A DNA stretch of 64,000 nucleotides from the NCBI RefSeq assembly GCF_018446385.1, contig NC_055988.1:161460209-161524208 (forward strand). Reading direction: 5' to 3'. The position numbers and the translations under genes are program-made. This DNA comes from Zingiber officinale (lineage: Eukaryota > Streptophyta > Magnoliopsida > Zingiberales > Zingiberaceae). How positions within the stretch are numbered: the stretch's first letter is position 1; each line of letters opens with the position of its first letter. This document shows positions 11,780 to 23,900 of the stretch, piece by piece. The notes below the pieces were generated by a model. That model saw only the letters and a program-made list of their open reading frames with translations, did not search any database and had not been told where the DNA came from.

Positions 11780-14700
11780 GTTGATCGAAAAACTCAATGA
11801 GAAACATGCTTAATGGCTAAAGGAGCTTTTCACACAAAGCATTCAACCAACAATGAATGGATTGTGGATTCTGGTTGCGGTCATCATCTTACCGGAGATG
11901 AATCAATTTTTTCATGTTCTCAGTTACATGATAGCGACAACTATTATCACCGCTGATAATACGGTTCATAAAATTCAGAAATAAGGCACCGTTGTCATCG
12001 ACAACAATCATGGAGAATCAATCACGCTAAAAAAATGTATATCACGTACCAGGGATACAAAAGAATCTTTTTTCAGTCACAAATGCAATGGATGTTGAAA
12101 ATTTTGTGCTCTTCGGACCACGTGATGTGATGTTTCTTTGGAACGTTAAAGAAATTAAAGCCGACATTGTTCATACTAGTACGCGTGTGAATGATTCATT
12201 TGTTCTATCTGCATCAAATTCATACATTGAGAAGATGAGTATAAATAATACTACCTCTTTGTGGCATGCGAGACTTGATCATCTAAACATGACTAAGCTG
12301 AAGGTTATGGTTCAGAGAAAATTAGTTGATGGTCTGCATGATTTATCAAAGTTTAAGGATGAAAGAATTTGTGAAGGTTGCTAATTTGGAAAGGCACATA
12401 GACTTCCTTTCGAGAGCTCAAATTCACGATGCCCAGCCCCTTTTGGAACGAATCCACAATGATTTGATGGTCGTACTCGAACCGCTTCTTATTCTGGATC
12501 TAACTATATGTTGCTATTTGTGGATTATTATACACAGTTCACATGGGTTTATTTTGTGAAACACAAATTAGAGGTATTTTCAAGATTTCTTGAATTCAAG
12601 GAAATTGTAGAAGGGGAATTGTGTAGAAAGATCAAGATTTTGCAGATAGATAACGAAGGGGAATTATGTTCAAATGCATTTTTCTCATTTTGTCGAAAAA
12701 ATGGCATTAAAAGAGAAATGTCTTGTCTAGAGACGCTATAGCAAAATGGCATGGCTGAGCGAAAAATTAGACATCTTGTGGAGACCTACAAATGTTGGTT
12801 GCATGCAAAGAATTTGCCCAAAGCATTGTCGACAGAGGCCATGGAATGTGCAGCTTATGTGATTAACCGGGTGCTGCTTAGTCTGGCCAATAATAAGGCA
12901 CCTTATGAATTGCTCTTTGGTGAAACCAAATGTGAAGTATCTTCGAGTATTTGGTTCAATCTGCTATGTTCATGTGTCTGATTCTCAAAGGAGTATGTTG
13001 CATGCTAAGGCGATTAAATGCATTTTTGTCGGTTATGATGAACAAAGAAAGGGCTGGCGATGTATGGATCCTACATCTAATAAATGTGTTATATCTTGTG
13101 ATGTTATCTTTGATGAGGTCTCTTCCCATGATTCTAAAGATGCCTATAAAGGAAGAAAATGATACAGTAACTTTGCCATTGTCCAATTTCTTAGGAGATT
13201 TGTTCGAAAAAAAACAAGGGGAAAGAGAGAACTTATGTTCTATCCAAAATGATGGTTCTCAGGAGGAGGCAATCAGCCAACGTCTGAGATGAAATGTTGC
13301 GAGACCGTCTCATTATAGAGATGGTAATTTTGTCACAAATTTTTCTTGCTTCTTTGTGAATCCTATTAACAATGAAGAACCTTCTTTTTATGATGAAGCT
13401 AAAGGAATGAAAGAATGGGAAGCTGCTGTGAAGGAAGAAATGAATGCCCTACAGAAAAATCAAACGTGGGGCTTGGTTCTAAAACCTCCTAACCTGTTTC
13501 GTGCAAATGGGTCTTTCGAATAAAAAGGAAGGATGACGGGAGCATAGATCGATTCAAAGAAAGGCTAGTAGGTCGAGGCTTCTCTCAAAAATACGGGGAA
13601 GATTACAAAGAAACATTTAGCCCCATGGCGAAGATGATTCAGTACATATTGTTCTAGCATTAGCGACTAGCCTTGGCTAGAAATTGTGGCAATTAGACGT
13701 TAAAAATGCTTTCTTATATGAAGAGCTTGATAGACATATTTATATGGAGCAAGCGCTAGATTTGTGTCTGAGTATCATTTGGATTTTGTGTGTACGTTGA
13801 AGAAGATCCTCTATGGATTAAAGCAAGCTCCACGAGTGTGGTATAAAAAAATTACAGAATATTTAAGATTCTACGGTTACGCAACTTCTGAAGCGGATTT
13901 GAGTCTCTTTATCAAAAAAACATCAAGGACTTATGGTGATCATTCTATTGTATGTGGACGACATAATTCTAACGAGCAGCAATTATGCAAAGGTCACTAG
14001 CCTTCAAGAAGAACTTTCGTTGCGTTTTGATATGAAAAAACTAAGAGAGCTTATTAATTTTCTTGGGTTGCAAATTAAAAATCTAGATAAGGGGATTTTT
14101 GTGTCTCAATTCAGCTATGCTAAACGGCTCGTCAAGAAGTTTGGTTTGATTGCTGGGAAGAAGCGGTCTACACCACTTGATGTGAGCACAAGACTTCGTC
14201 GCGACGAAGGAACGTGTTTATCGGACCCTCATCCCTTTTGTGCACTTGTGGGAAGTCTTATTTATTTGACAATAATAAGGCTAGATATTGCCTTCTTCGT
14301 TGGTGTGGTCAGCTGATACATGCAAGAGCCAAGGAAGCCACACTTTGAAGAGGTAAAGAAGATCTTAAAATATGTTAATTCTACTCTTAACATGGGCTTA
14401 TTTTATGAGAAGGGTGTAGAGTTTTCCTTACAGGGATTTGCAAATGTTGATTTTGGTGGAGACTTGGATGATCAGAGATCAACTTCTGATTTTATATTTC
14501 TATGTGGAGCTACAAGTGTATCGTGGTGTAGCAAAAAGCAAGGTTTGGTATCTCAATCCATAACTGAAGCGGAATACAAAGCCTCTGTTCATGCTGCTCA
14601 AGAGTGTATGTGGCTTCGTAGACTCTTTGAGAATCTGCACATGCCCATTGATCAACCCATTCCTATTCAGGGAGATAATCTGAGTGCAATCAAGCTTACA

Positions 14701-14904
14701 TCTAATTCTATCTTTCACGCGAGAACGAAACATATTGAACTTGATCATTATTTCATTCGTGAGAAAGTGCTTGAAGGGATTATTGATATGATCGCAGTTA
14801 AAAGTGAAGACAATGTTGCCGATATTTTTACAAAATCACTTCCGAAGGGTGCATTCGAAGATCTGCAATCAAAGCTAGGATTAGTTCTGAGAACATCAGT
14901 TTAA
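11780..14904 (+). pseudogene. Copia B pol (PR-INT-RT-RH, broken)
   Basis: Protease WIVDSGCGHH near 11858. Pre-integrase SLWHARLDHLN near 12260. The integrase shows DYYTQFTW, IDNEGE and NGMAER, the three acidic positions of the DDE core, with a stop before the last. RT has YVDDI at 13951. RNase H 14320-14904 is open for 194 codons and runs to the natural end just before the polypurine tract (14901-14911). Stops and shifts separate the pieces. Confidence 0.9.
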
Positions 14905-14911
14905 GGGGGAG

Positions 14912-15212
14912 TGTTGAATTATAAAGTGATGTTTCTAGAAGACTAAAATTAGTCTACTGCTTAGTTTCAAGAAATGTTTATGGGTTCTAGGTGGTTTTAA
15001 TGCATTGTTATTTTTCAAAAAAATTACTTCCAATTAGTTGATAGATGTGAGGCTTTAAATACTTTTGTAATGGTTGTCAAAATTATATTCCAGTTGTTTT
15101 ATATTTCTTGTAATTCCTTGAAGTTTTTTCATATCAAGAGAATTTCCTTCTCGGTCAGTCACTTCGATCTTCTTGGAATGTCAGAGTTTTATCTGTTCTG
15201 ATTTTCTTTATA
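14912..15212 (+). repeat. 3' LTR of Copia B (internally shortened)
   Basis: 301 bp, TGTTGAATT to CTTTATA (terminal CA changed to TA). Small deletions after GACTAAA and within the GGGTTC..AGGTGG region account for the missing 14 bp relative to the other three LTRs. Confidence 0.9.
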
Positions 15213-15217
15213 GAAAC

Positions 15218-15421
15218 TTCTATTCACTTTGAGAGGGAGTGTTGAAAGATTCAACAAGACAAAAATATAATAGCATAAATTTTTTTGTTATAAGCCATAT
15301 ATTATAAAATTTTCTTGATTTCGGGGTGGATCTAGAATAAGATAATTCACTCAACTAAAGGATATTTATTTAGGCTCACACAAGTGCTCTATGGCTATCA
15401 TTCTAAGAAGTTCTAACAATG

Positions 15422-15517
<96 letters not shown>

Positions 15518-17030
15518 TTTTGGAGGTGATCGATTCAATCTACGAAAATTTTTCACTGATTATCAAGATAAATCTGAAAGTGCAAGTGACAATCCATACA
15601 ATGACCCAACGGTGCTAGTGGTTCAAACGCGAGAAGCGAATTTCTTATGCTCCCTTAGTTTTGAATCCTAGATACATGGGAAACCCCAAGGTCTGCTTAC
15701 CGCTCTACGGTGGGCAAGATTACCCCCATTAGTTCATATAAAAAGGTAAGTTAGTAGATATTCAAGTAAATATTCAAAAATAATTTATTGGGTATGTTAT
15801 AGGCTACGGTGCAGAAGCGTAATATCCCAATCATAGTTTATTATTTTGCTAACTAATCTCCGCTCTGTTGCTCCAATCTTTTCCTCCTAGCATCAGCATC
15901 ATCTTGACCTAGCTTGTGGATTAACTACTAGAATAATATTCTTTAAGACACACATAAATACTTTTATAGCATACTTTTCATGACATCAAAAATTTTAGTG
16001 ACATCATCGATAAATGCCCCCTAACATTTTGTAATGTCATTGATAACTTTAAAAGTATTTCAATTAGGGATATAAATGTCAAGAAAGAATCATATTTTAA
16101 GAACATGGACAAAATTTAAATACTAACTAAACTCACAATATAAATTGTCACTAATGATAATTTATTGGATTAATTTAAAATGTCATTTTAACTATCTATA
16201 CTGACACTAATAAATATCATTTATAGAGACAATAAAAATTCTCATTAATATTTATTTAAAATATATAATTTAAATTTAAAATTTACTCAGTATCACAATT
16301 CATCCATCACTTAAAAAAGAATTAAAAACTTTCAAAAGACAAATTAAAGGGTTAATATATAACTTTTATTTATCTAGCAATCGTTAGTCAATTTTATAAT
16401 ACAATACTAATGATAAGTCTTTTACCTCCAAAATTAACGCCAGCACTCGACTATGGAGGAAGTGGGTCAGATTGATTCTTTTGGTTTCCTAAAGAACATT
16501 AAGCACTTCATGGATTCTTAGTTGATTACAAAACACCTCTAGGCATATGTCCAATAATCAGACTTGCTGTAATATTCTTAGAAGTGGATGCAGAGATGTT
16601 CTTAATTTGGCATGTATTCTTAGTTGCAGTATTCATTCTCAGCGAGTTCAAGAAAGCCAAGGTCCTTTATTCCCTACTCTATTTAGGACCACACTCGGTT
16701 GATGCCGACTCAATGGTCTAGCAAGATCAGCTAGATCAGTGGATGCGGCCAACTCAACCTCTTGACTGACTTAATAAGCCAACTAGTCCAACTTTTACGA
16801 TATATATTCTTTCAGATAGATGGAAGGAATGTGCATCTCACATTGATAATGCTGACAATTTGAGTGTCAGTGGGATGGATGCTCATCCAAGTGGCGTGGA
16901 ATCTAGCACCTGTAACTCTCATTCTAAGCAACAATCACTTATTCTTCTTCTATTTTTTTTTCAATTTTTTTATTTTTTTTATAATGATCCAATGTTCAAA
17001 CTTTGCTTGACTAATTCTGAAAATAAATGA
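15218..17030. other. Right flank of Copia B, no gene
   Basis: Copy of 6704-8464, ending at the duplication border. Apart from the TA run and the possible SINE copy I see nothing functional. Confidence 0.6.
15426..15513. repeat. (TA)n microsatellite
   Basis: About 88 bp of uninterrupted TA. The same position in copy A (near 6920-6942) has only a short, impure TA run, so the expansion followed the tandem duplication. Confidence 0.97.
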
Positions 17031-17678
17031 TCTTTCCTATTGATTACGTAATTTATGAACATTTCATCTGATGATATGATATCACTTTGCCCTTGCACCT
17101 GTCATCGCATGAGATGGATGTCTGCACTGCTTGTGGAGCACAGATTCTGTGGAAGACTTTCTTTTGAAGAAGCTTCATGGCTGATTTTGAACAGATCACA
17201 TAGAAGTTTTGTTCTAAGTTACTACCTAAAATAAACACTCTTATAAGTTCAAGAGGATCCTATAAACTCATAATTGTTGCAATTTTATACAAAACTTCTA
17301 TATACCCTTAAATTGCTCTAAATTGACCCTAGATGTAGACTTCAGCAACAAAAGTTCGTACATGAGAGTAAACTAAAATATCATAATCATCAGCTTGACC
17401 GTTTGAAGTTTTTATGCACATAATCAAAAATTCAACTCCTACACTAAACCAATCGGGTTATGAGAATAAAGTACTCTGTTCAGCTGATCATTATTGAGAA
17501 CAGGTCTAGTACAAATCTACAATTCCTTTACACTGATAAATCAAGCCAACATGGAACCTAGAGTTGAAGAAACAGGATCCAAAAATATAGGAGGCAAACC
17601 ATTGGCGAACTGAGACTGAAACTCCGATTTGATTTCATTGTCCTGATGTTTCGATAATGCTTTCAAAGAGCTTTGGAA
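17031..17678 (-). other. KNOX 3' flank
   Basis: Single-copy-looking sequence between the KNOX stop codon and the end of the tandem duplication. It should contain the 3' UTR. I see no canonical AATAAA on the minus strand; an ATAAAA-like signal near 17283 is the nearest candidate. The short ORF at 17053-17238 has no recognisable domain. Confidence 0.5.
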
Positions 17679-17909
17679 TCATGGCCCAAAGCGGTACATG
17701 CCTTCAGCACCCATGAATTGTCCATCCACACTGTAGAGACCAGCAGCAGGAGAAGTAGTAGTAGCAGTCTGAGGATGGTAGCCATCCATCACAAACAGCT
17801 GCATGTCTTCAGATGGTTTCCAATGTCTTTTCCTTTGGTTTATGAACCAGTTGTTGATTTGTTTCTGATCGAGGCCGGTGGACTCGGCCAATGCAACCTT
17901 CTCTGTTTC
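17679..17909 (-). CDS. KNOX exon 5: homeodomain helix 3 and C-terminus
   Basis: 76 codons plus stop. The acceptor is GCATGCAG|GAAACA after an 85 bp intron (17910-17994). It encodes [14 protein letters not shown], then [14 protein letters not shown] containing the DNA-contacting W, F, N and R residues of helix 3. The tail ends YRFGP, close to the YRLGP end common in this family. The open frame upstream of the acceptor (17915) is intronic. Confidence 0.93.
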   Translation of the reverse strand, partial: ETEKVALAESTGLDQKQINNWFINQRKRHWKPSEDMQLFVMDGYHPQTATTTSPAAGLYSVDGQFMGAEGMYRFGP

Positions 17910-20900
17910 CTGCATGCCATGTCATGAATCTGTTAAGACGAACTAGTTATCGAATCAAGTATGATCTGAGAGGACTGAGTGAAGTAGGGCATACTGATGG
18001 ATATGGCCATTTGTGGTGCAGCTCCCACCAGTTGAGGAGCTTCTGCCGGGCATCCTTTGGGAGCTTCCCTTTCTTCTTTTTTTTGGATAGTTCTTGCCTG
18101 AGGCCACTCAAGTAGCCACCATACTTTTTTAACAGGCGCTGCTTCAGCTCTTTGTCCTCAGTAGGATCCATGTCTTGAGGATCGGTCTCGCGGCCACTGT
18201 TGCCATCCTGGTCCTCATCGGAGGAACCAACCCCTTCACATTTTTCAGCTTCTTTCATTTCCCAATGCATCAACCAAAAATGACATCACAGTCATGTTTT
18301 TATTGAACAAGGACACTAAGAGAACCAACAAGAAAGAGGAAGATTGCATGCTACTATTTTATTCATCGACAATATTTCTAACGGGTCTATTAAATCTTCA
18401 CTTTACAGTTTGCATCACTTGTCACTTATTCCTCAAACCGATAATGATTCAATTTTCTATCCACGACAAAACTTTTTGAACTGATTCGGGTGGCATGACA
18501 TGACGAAAACCTTTTAACAGCTTCAAAAACATGAAAATGCAAATGCAAATGCAAATTTTGAGTAGACATGCTGAGCTATGCTAGTTTGTTGTCCTATGTT
18601 CTTATTTGGGTTTAAGCCATTTTCACTGTTACTGAACTAATCAATAGATTACCCTTTGTAAACCAATTGTACAATCAAAGACCTGCATATTCTCATGTTC
18701 ATGCACATTTGAATATCTGCTTTTATCCTCATTCCATCAAACAAGAAATAACTTCTAAAGAGCTTTCATGTCTGTCTCTCTTGGTTGTGATTAGATACCA
18801 TATGATCAATCCCCTGGACATCTCTATATCGGCTAGTACAAATTTTGTTCATCACAAAAAAAAAAAAAAAAAATGCACACCACTGTCACAACTCGATCTA
18901 CACCTCACGGGTCTCCACTATAAACACCTTCAGTGTCCCGATCATTCAGTAATCCTTCAATACAAACCATCACCCTTTGTGCAACATTATCCTACTAGAC
19001 CCCACTGACACCTAGACGTCTAGTGTTCGTCTACAAGACTACGATGCATCAGTTTTTTCTACCTTTTCTCACATTTAATTACCACTTTGTTTGGAGTGCT
19101 CTAATAACCCTACTTAGAAGAAAGAAATTACCAAAGAAATGAAACCCCAAAGAATTTTGTACCTAGGGACTAGTTGAGCTACCACCACAAAGACAACCCC
19201 ATATGTAAACGAATCTTTAAAATGGAAAACAAAGTCAAATTGATCCATAGTACATTATAAAGTTTGACTCATAGTTAACACTACAATCAAGAATATAGAG
19301 CCAATTAAACAAACTTCGCCTCTATATTAGAATGGCCACTCAAGGTAGATATGAAAAAGGTGTTCCTTTTTGCGGGCCTTGAAAAAGTACATATGTGATC
19401 ACCCCTTGTAATTGCTCATCACTCGGTTGTAAAACTCAGCCCTATTATAGCTTCTAATGGTTTACAACACACCGTCATATATCTCAAGTCGCCATACTTC
19501 CTATATGATGACCATATGATAATTACCATTGATGACAAAGACTATAGGGTAAAAATTTCACATTATTTGAATAACCTCATTCCATCTATCAAATGTACAT
19601 CAGATCTAATAAAACATCATAGAAGAACTGAAACTTCCTTCTACAAAATTAGCATCCAATGAAAAGTTGGATAAAAACATAGGAAAGCCTCTTAATGATG
19701 CATCCAATAATTGACAACTTGCTACAATCACTTAGACCAAATATTATGCATGTTCTCCGTATGGTATGCGAATTTATGAAAGTCTGTATGACTATTTATT
19801 GACCTAATCAAGGTTCAATATCTTGAGTTGTGTTGGAGTTCGTGACTTCAACTAGAATGGATACTAGTCATAGCTTTGACGTATAGTGCTGATGGAGAAT
19901 TGGAAAGTAATATGAAAAAGAAGAAAAAATCACAACTAATATACCTAACCTTTGTTGTATTCCATCTAGAATGGTATAGTTTTGACATTGTGATGTACAA
20001 ACAAAATTTATAAAAAAATATTAACATTATTTTAAATAATCTTGGCACGCTCTATATAGCATGTCAAAGGGTATCAAATGTCAATATGACACAATACTTA
20101 TTAACATGATTGATATAACAACACATGATTCACCATCCATGCCTAATAGTATCGTTCGTATCAGAATGATTTATTTCAACTATGTCAACTAATGCAGTAA
20201 GAGATTTCAAACCATGCAACTAATATATTATTTAGAAGGAAATGTCTATTTTGTTTATGTTGCTTTGTTTGACAACACTCTCCCTGAGTAGAAGACAAAT
20301 GATCACAAATCTATAATTGATTCCTTGCAATATAGGAAAGAAAGAAGCAGACAATTGCATTTTGCAATGGTTTAGAAATAAAAAATGGTGTCCCAACTAA
20401 CATTGCTACACAAGTTGTGGTTATTAAATTTGCTCTCAGATGAGTTTTAAAATCCATGTTTAATTACTTCCATTAATTGTGAGTGCCCAATTGCTATACA
20501 ACTTAAAACTAACAATCTTTTCCATCCAAAAACAAAATAGACAGGAATTGAAAACAATTTTATTAGGGGACACCTACATATGGCAAACTTTAACTTCAAC
20601 CCACTCATACCACACTATATATGATGAATAGGTTATTTGGCAATCGTTTCCTTCATCTAATCAATTCCAAACTCACCCAAGTTAGTCTCTCCCAATTGCA
20701 GTTTGTGAAAGGCTGTTAACAATAGGAATTATTCAGTATAGGTGTTTCATCTAAGTAACTTTGGATTTGTCTTTCTTAAAAACAATACAGTTTGTTCTAA
20801 ACATGCTAAAATCACTCAGGTGTGCTTGTTGGGAGTGTACTATGTAGTATTGTGCTTACGATAATGACAAAGTATGCCGCCTGCCTTCATATTTAGCATC

Positions 20901-23900
20901 CCTGTCAATCAAGAAAGATGTTGTATTTGAATTATCATGGCGATGTATCATCCATGATCACAGATCATTGTAGTTAATCTATGATTAATCTAGGAAAAAG
21001 CAAGCACTTTCTCATCCTCATTTCTATTGTTGATCTACTGATAGTTTTGGGTCATGAATGAGAAGACTAACAAATGTGTGTTGAGTCGGACAATTGGTGG
21101 TCCGATAGGGTCTTGAGAGGATTGTAAAAGTCTAGGGAGGTCAAAATTAACCAAATGTTTATTGGATAGTGAAGAAATCCAAGATATTTTGCAGATGGAG
21201 AAGTCAAGAGGTGTTAATAAAGGGAAAAGTCCACGGGATCTTTGTAGATGAAAAGGTCCAAGAGGTTTGGTAGATGAAAAAGTCTAAGAGGCCTAGGCAA
21301 TAAAAACCTAGAGACAATGCAAGGCCTCTAGGCAAGTAGATAATGCCCTCCTTCATACTTTTACACAAAAGGATGAAAATTTCAAGCTATATTGACAAGC
21401 CAATATAGTTTCAATATCATGCTGTGTTACGATTTCAATACTTTTCTAAATATAAAATATATTAATTAAAAATATTATCATACTATTTGATTATTATAAA
21501 TACTTACTATTAGATTAAATTAATATTTTAAAATTTTAAATTGAGTAAAAATTAATTTAGGATTAATTAAAATCAAGATATAATGATTAAGATCAAGTAG
21601 ATTTAAATTTATTTTAATTAATTTAAGGAGAAATTGTTTTTCATATATTTAAGGAAGAAAGGAATAAAAAAATTAAAAATAAAATTTTTCATGTGTTTAA
21701 CGATGAAAGGAATAAAAATATTAAAATACGAAGAAAAAAGAGAAAAATTAAGAGGAAAAAAAGTTAATTAGAAAAAATAATTATAAAATTAACAGTTAAA
21801 AAGATAAAGAAAAAAATCAATGGTAAAAAATATAAAAGAAAAAAGAAAAAAAAACTCAACGTCATCATGCGGCCGCCCTGGTCTTGTATGAGGCCTCCAC
21901 TCAGCCCCGAGGCTCGCACGAGGCCTCCGTGTGGTCGTGGGGCTCACTCAAGGCCTCTGTGTGGCCGTGGGGCTCGCGCAAGGTCACGGAGCCTCTGTGC
22001 GGCCGTAAGGCCTCAAGGGTGTTTTGCTGATTGGCGGACAAAACAATAAATTTTGCCCATACCATGGTATGAGAATTTAAACCATAACCGAGCCTTTAGG
22101 CAAGAAGACAAGTATCTTCGATGTTTTGAGTCATAATCAATAAAAGAACTTGATCAAGTCAAGATCCTAAATAGATTCAGTTGACTAATAAATTGAATGA
22201 ACTAGATAGTTCATCGTAAACATCATACATGCAAATAAAAGGGTTTTGTTTCAGGTCGAGTCAACTAAAAGTAAGTTCAATTGATTAAAGTCACTTGAGT
22301 CAATTAGGTAATTGATTGTCAAAAACAGATTGCTCTTTATTTGAATTGAGTCAACTAAGAGGTCCTGAGTCAACTTGAAAACTATCTATTAAATGGATAA
22401 GTTTGCTAACACAACCAATTGAGTCAACTAGAATAGGTTGAGTTGACTAACATGAATATAAGTCGGTAGAGCCTAACTTAAGTTAATTGGAGATGGTATA
22501 TGTTCACAGATAAGCTTGCAATCTAGGATAATTTAGTCGACTAAATTTAAAAAGAAAAGTTGTGTTGCGAAATTAATCCATGATTTGAAGGCTATAAATA
22601 AGGGCCTTGATAATCAGACTCCTGTAGGATCGGAAAGATGTTGGGATGAATAGCGTTTGTCGAAAAACTAAATTTAAAACTAAGTTATGCAGCGGAAAAC
22701 GGAAGTAAAAAAGACAATGCTAACACAAGTTAGTTTTACTTGATTCGGAACCTTTGACGACTCCTACTCCAAGACTTACACTCGTCGAGTACTTTTGTTG
22801 GGCTATTCACTAATAATTCGAATGGTTACAAATTGAGTGCAAGAACTATATATGAAAATTACCAACAACAAAGAAAGTAAGAGAGTCATGATCGCCAGTT
22901 GTCGGAGGAGCTTCACAACGTCGCAGGAGCTTTTTCATAGCACCGAGCAAGAGTAAAAGTCGTAGCAGTTGTTCTTATGAAGCTTTTGGTCGAAAGCCTT
23001 TAAATAGATCTATTCCGAGCGCCTGGAACCCCTACGGGTGCTTGGAACACGTGGCTCAGCCAATCGACGCGCTCCACATCAGCTTGTGGATGTTTTTTCG
23101 AGTCCGGGCGCTTGGACCGACTGCGAGCGTCCAGACCGCCCGGCGCGAGCACCCGCCTGGGCGCGACTGCTCCGAGGGCTTTGTCCAGCTCCGAGCGCCC
23201 TCGACACCCGCCTGGGTGCGACTGCTCATGGCGCCCTGACCAGCTCCGGGCACCCAAGTCCGAGCACCCGGATCCCTTCCGGACGCCTGGACTCATTTTC
23301 TTTAGTAGTTTCCTCCCTACAGGAAAAGATTAGTCCAGGCAATAAAAAAAAACATTTACCCAGCAAAACAGAATTAGCACAATATAATAAAATATCAGTA
23401 GTAATTAGATCCTGTCTTCCCAAAACTAGGAGGAGACAGGATCTAGTCAAGGTCTCAGTTTAGGTTTTCCAAATAGACCTAAGCTGGACCAACGCCTACA
23501 GTTCCCTCAACGGGGAACGCATCCTCCAGTTGCAGTCACTTGACTTGCCTCTAACCCATTAGGTCTTCCCGCTAGTTGTCAGGTCCACAGACTAAACTGT
23601 ACTTTGGCTGGTTGTCAGGTCCCGCGGACCCAATCGGACTTCCCGCCAGATACCGAGCCCTACGGACCTATCTGGACTTCCCACCAGCTATCGGGTCCCG
23701 CAGACCTAGCTGGATTTCATCCTGGTATCAAGTCCTTCATACCAGTCAAGTCCTGCACACTTGGTAGAAAAGTTAGACAATAAAATACTCTAACTTTAAA
23801 CCTCTTATCATTCATCAAAACATGAGTTAGATCATTAGTGCAAATTGCACCAACAACTCTTATATCTTACAACACTCATTTCCACTCTTGTTGAAGTTCC

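Larger units (their letters stand above)
10539..15212 (+). mobile_element. Ty1/copia LTR retrotransposon, copy B
   Basis: The paralogue of the 2077-6698 element, duplicated with its flanks. It has the same target duplication GAAAC at 10534-10538 and 15213-15217. The primer site TGGTATCAGAGCTCCGG (10854 on) is an exact match to the consensus core. It is better preserved than copy A: the RT/RNase H part has long open stretches, but gag and integrase are broken. Confidence 0.95.
8465..17030. repeat. Tandem segmental duplication, copy B
   Basis: The unit starts GCATTCCTCGCTCTC at 8465, directly after the copy A end AAATAAATGA, and ends at the same AAATAAATGA at 17021-17030. Beyond 17030 the sequence is unique KNOX 3' flank. 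Copy B differs by an expanded (TA)n run, a shortened 3' LTR and fewer breaks in its Copia reading frames. Confidence 0.95.

Noticed and set aside
17673..18115. Plus-strand open frames over exons 4-5
   Set aside because: Antisense shadows of the KNOX homeodomain exons.
23000..23463. Several GC-rich open frames on both strands
   Set aside because: They overlap each other in the GC-rich U3 of solo LTR 1; GC-rich repeats lack stops.
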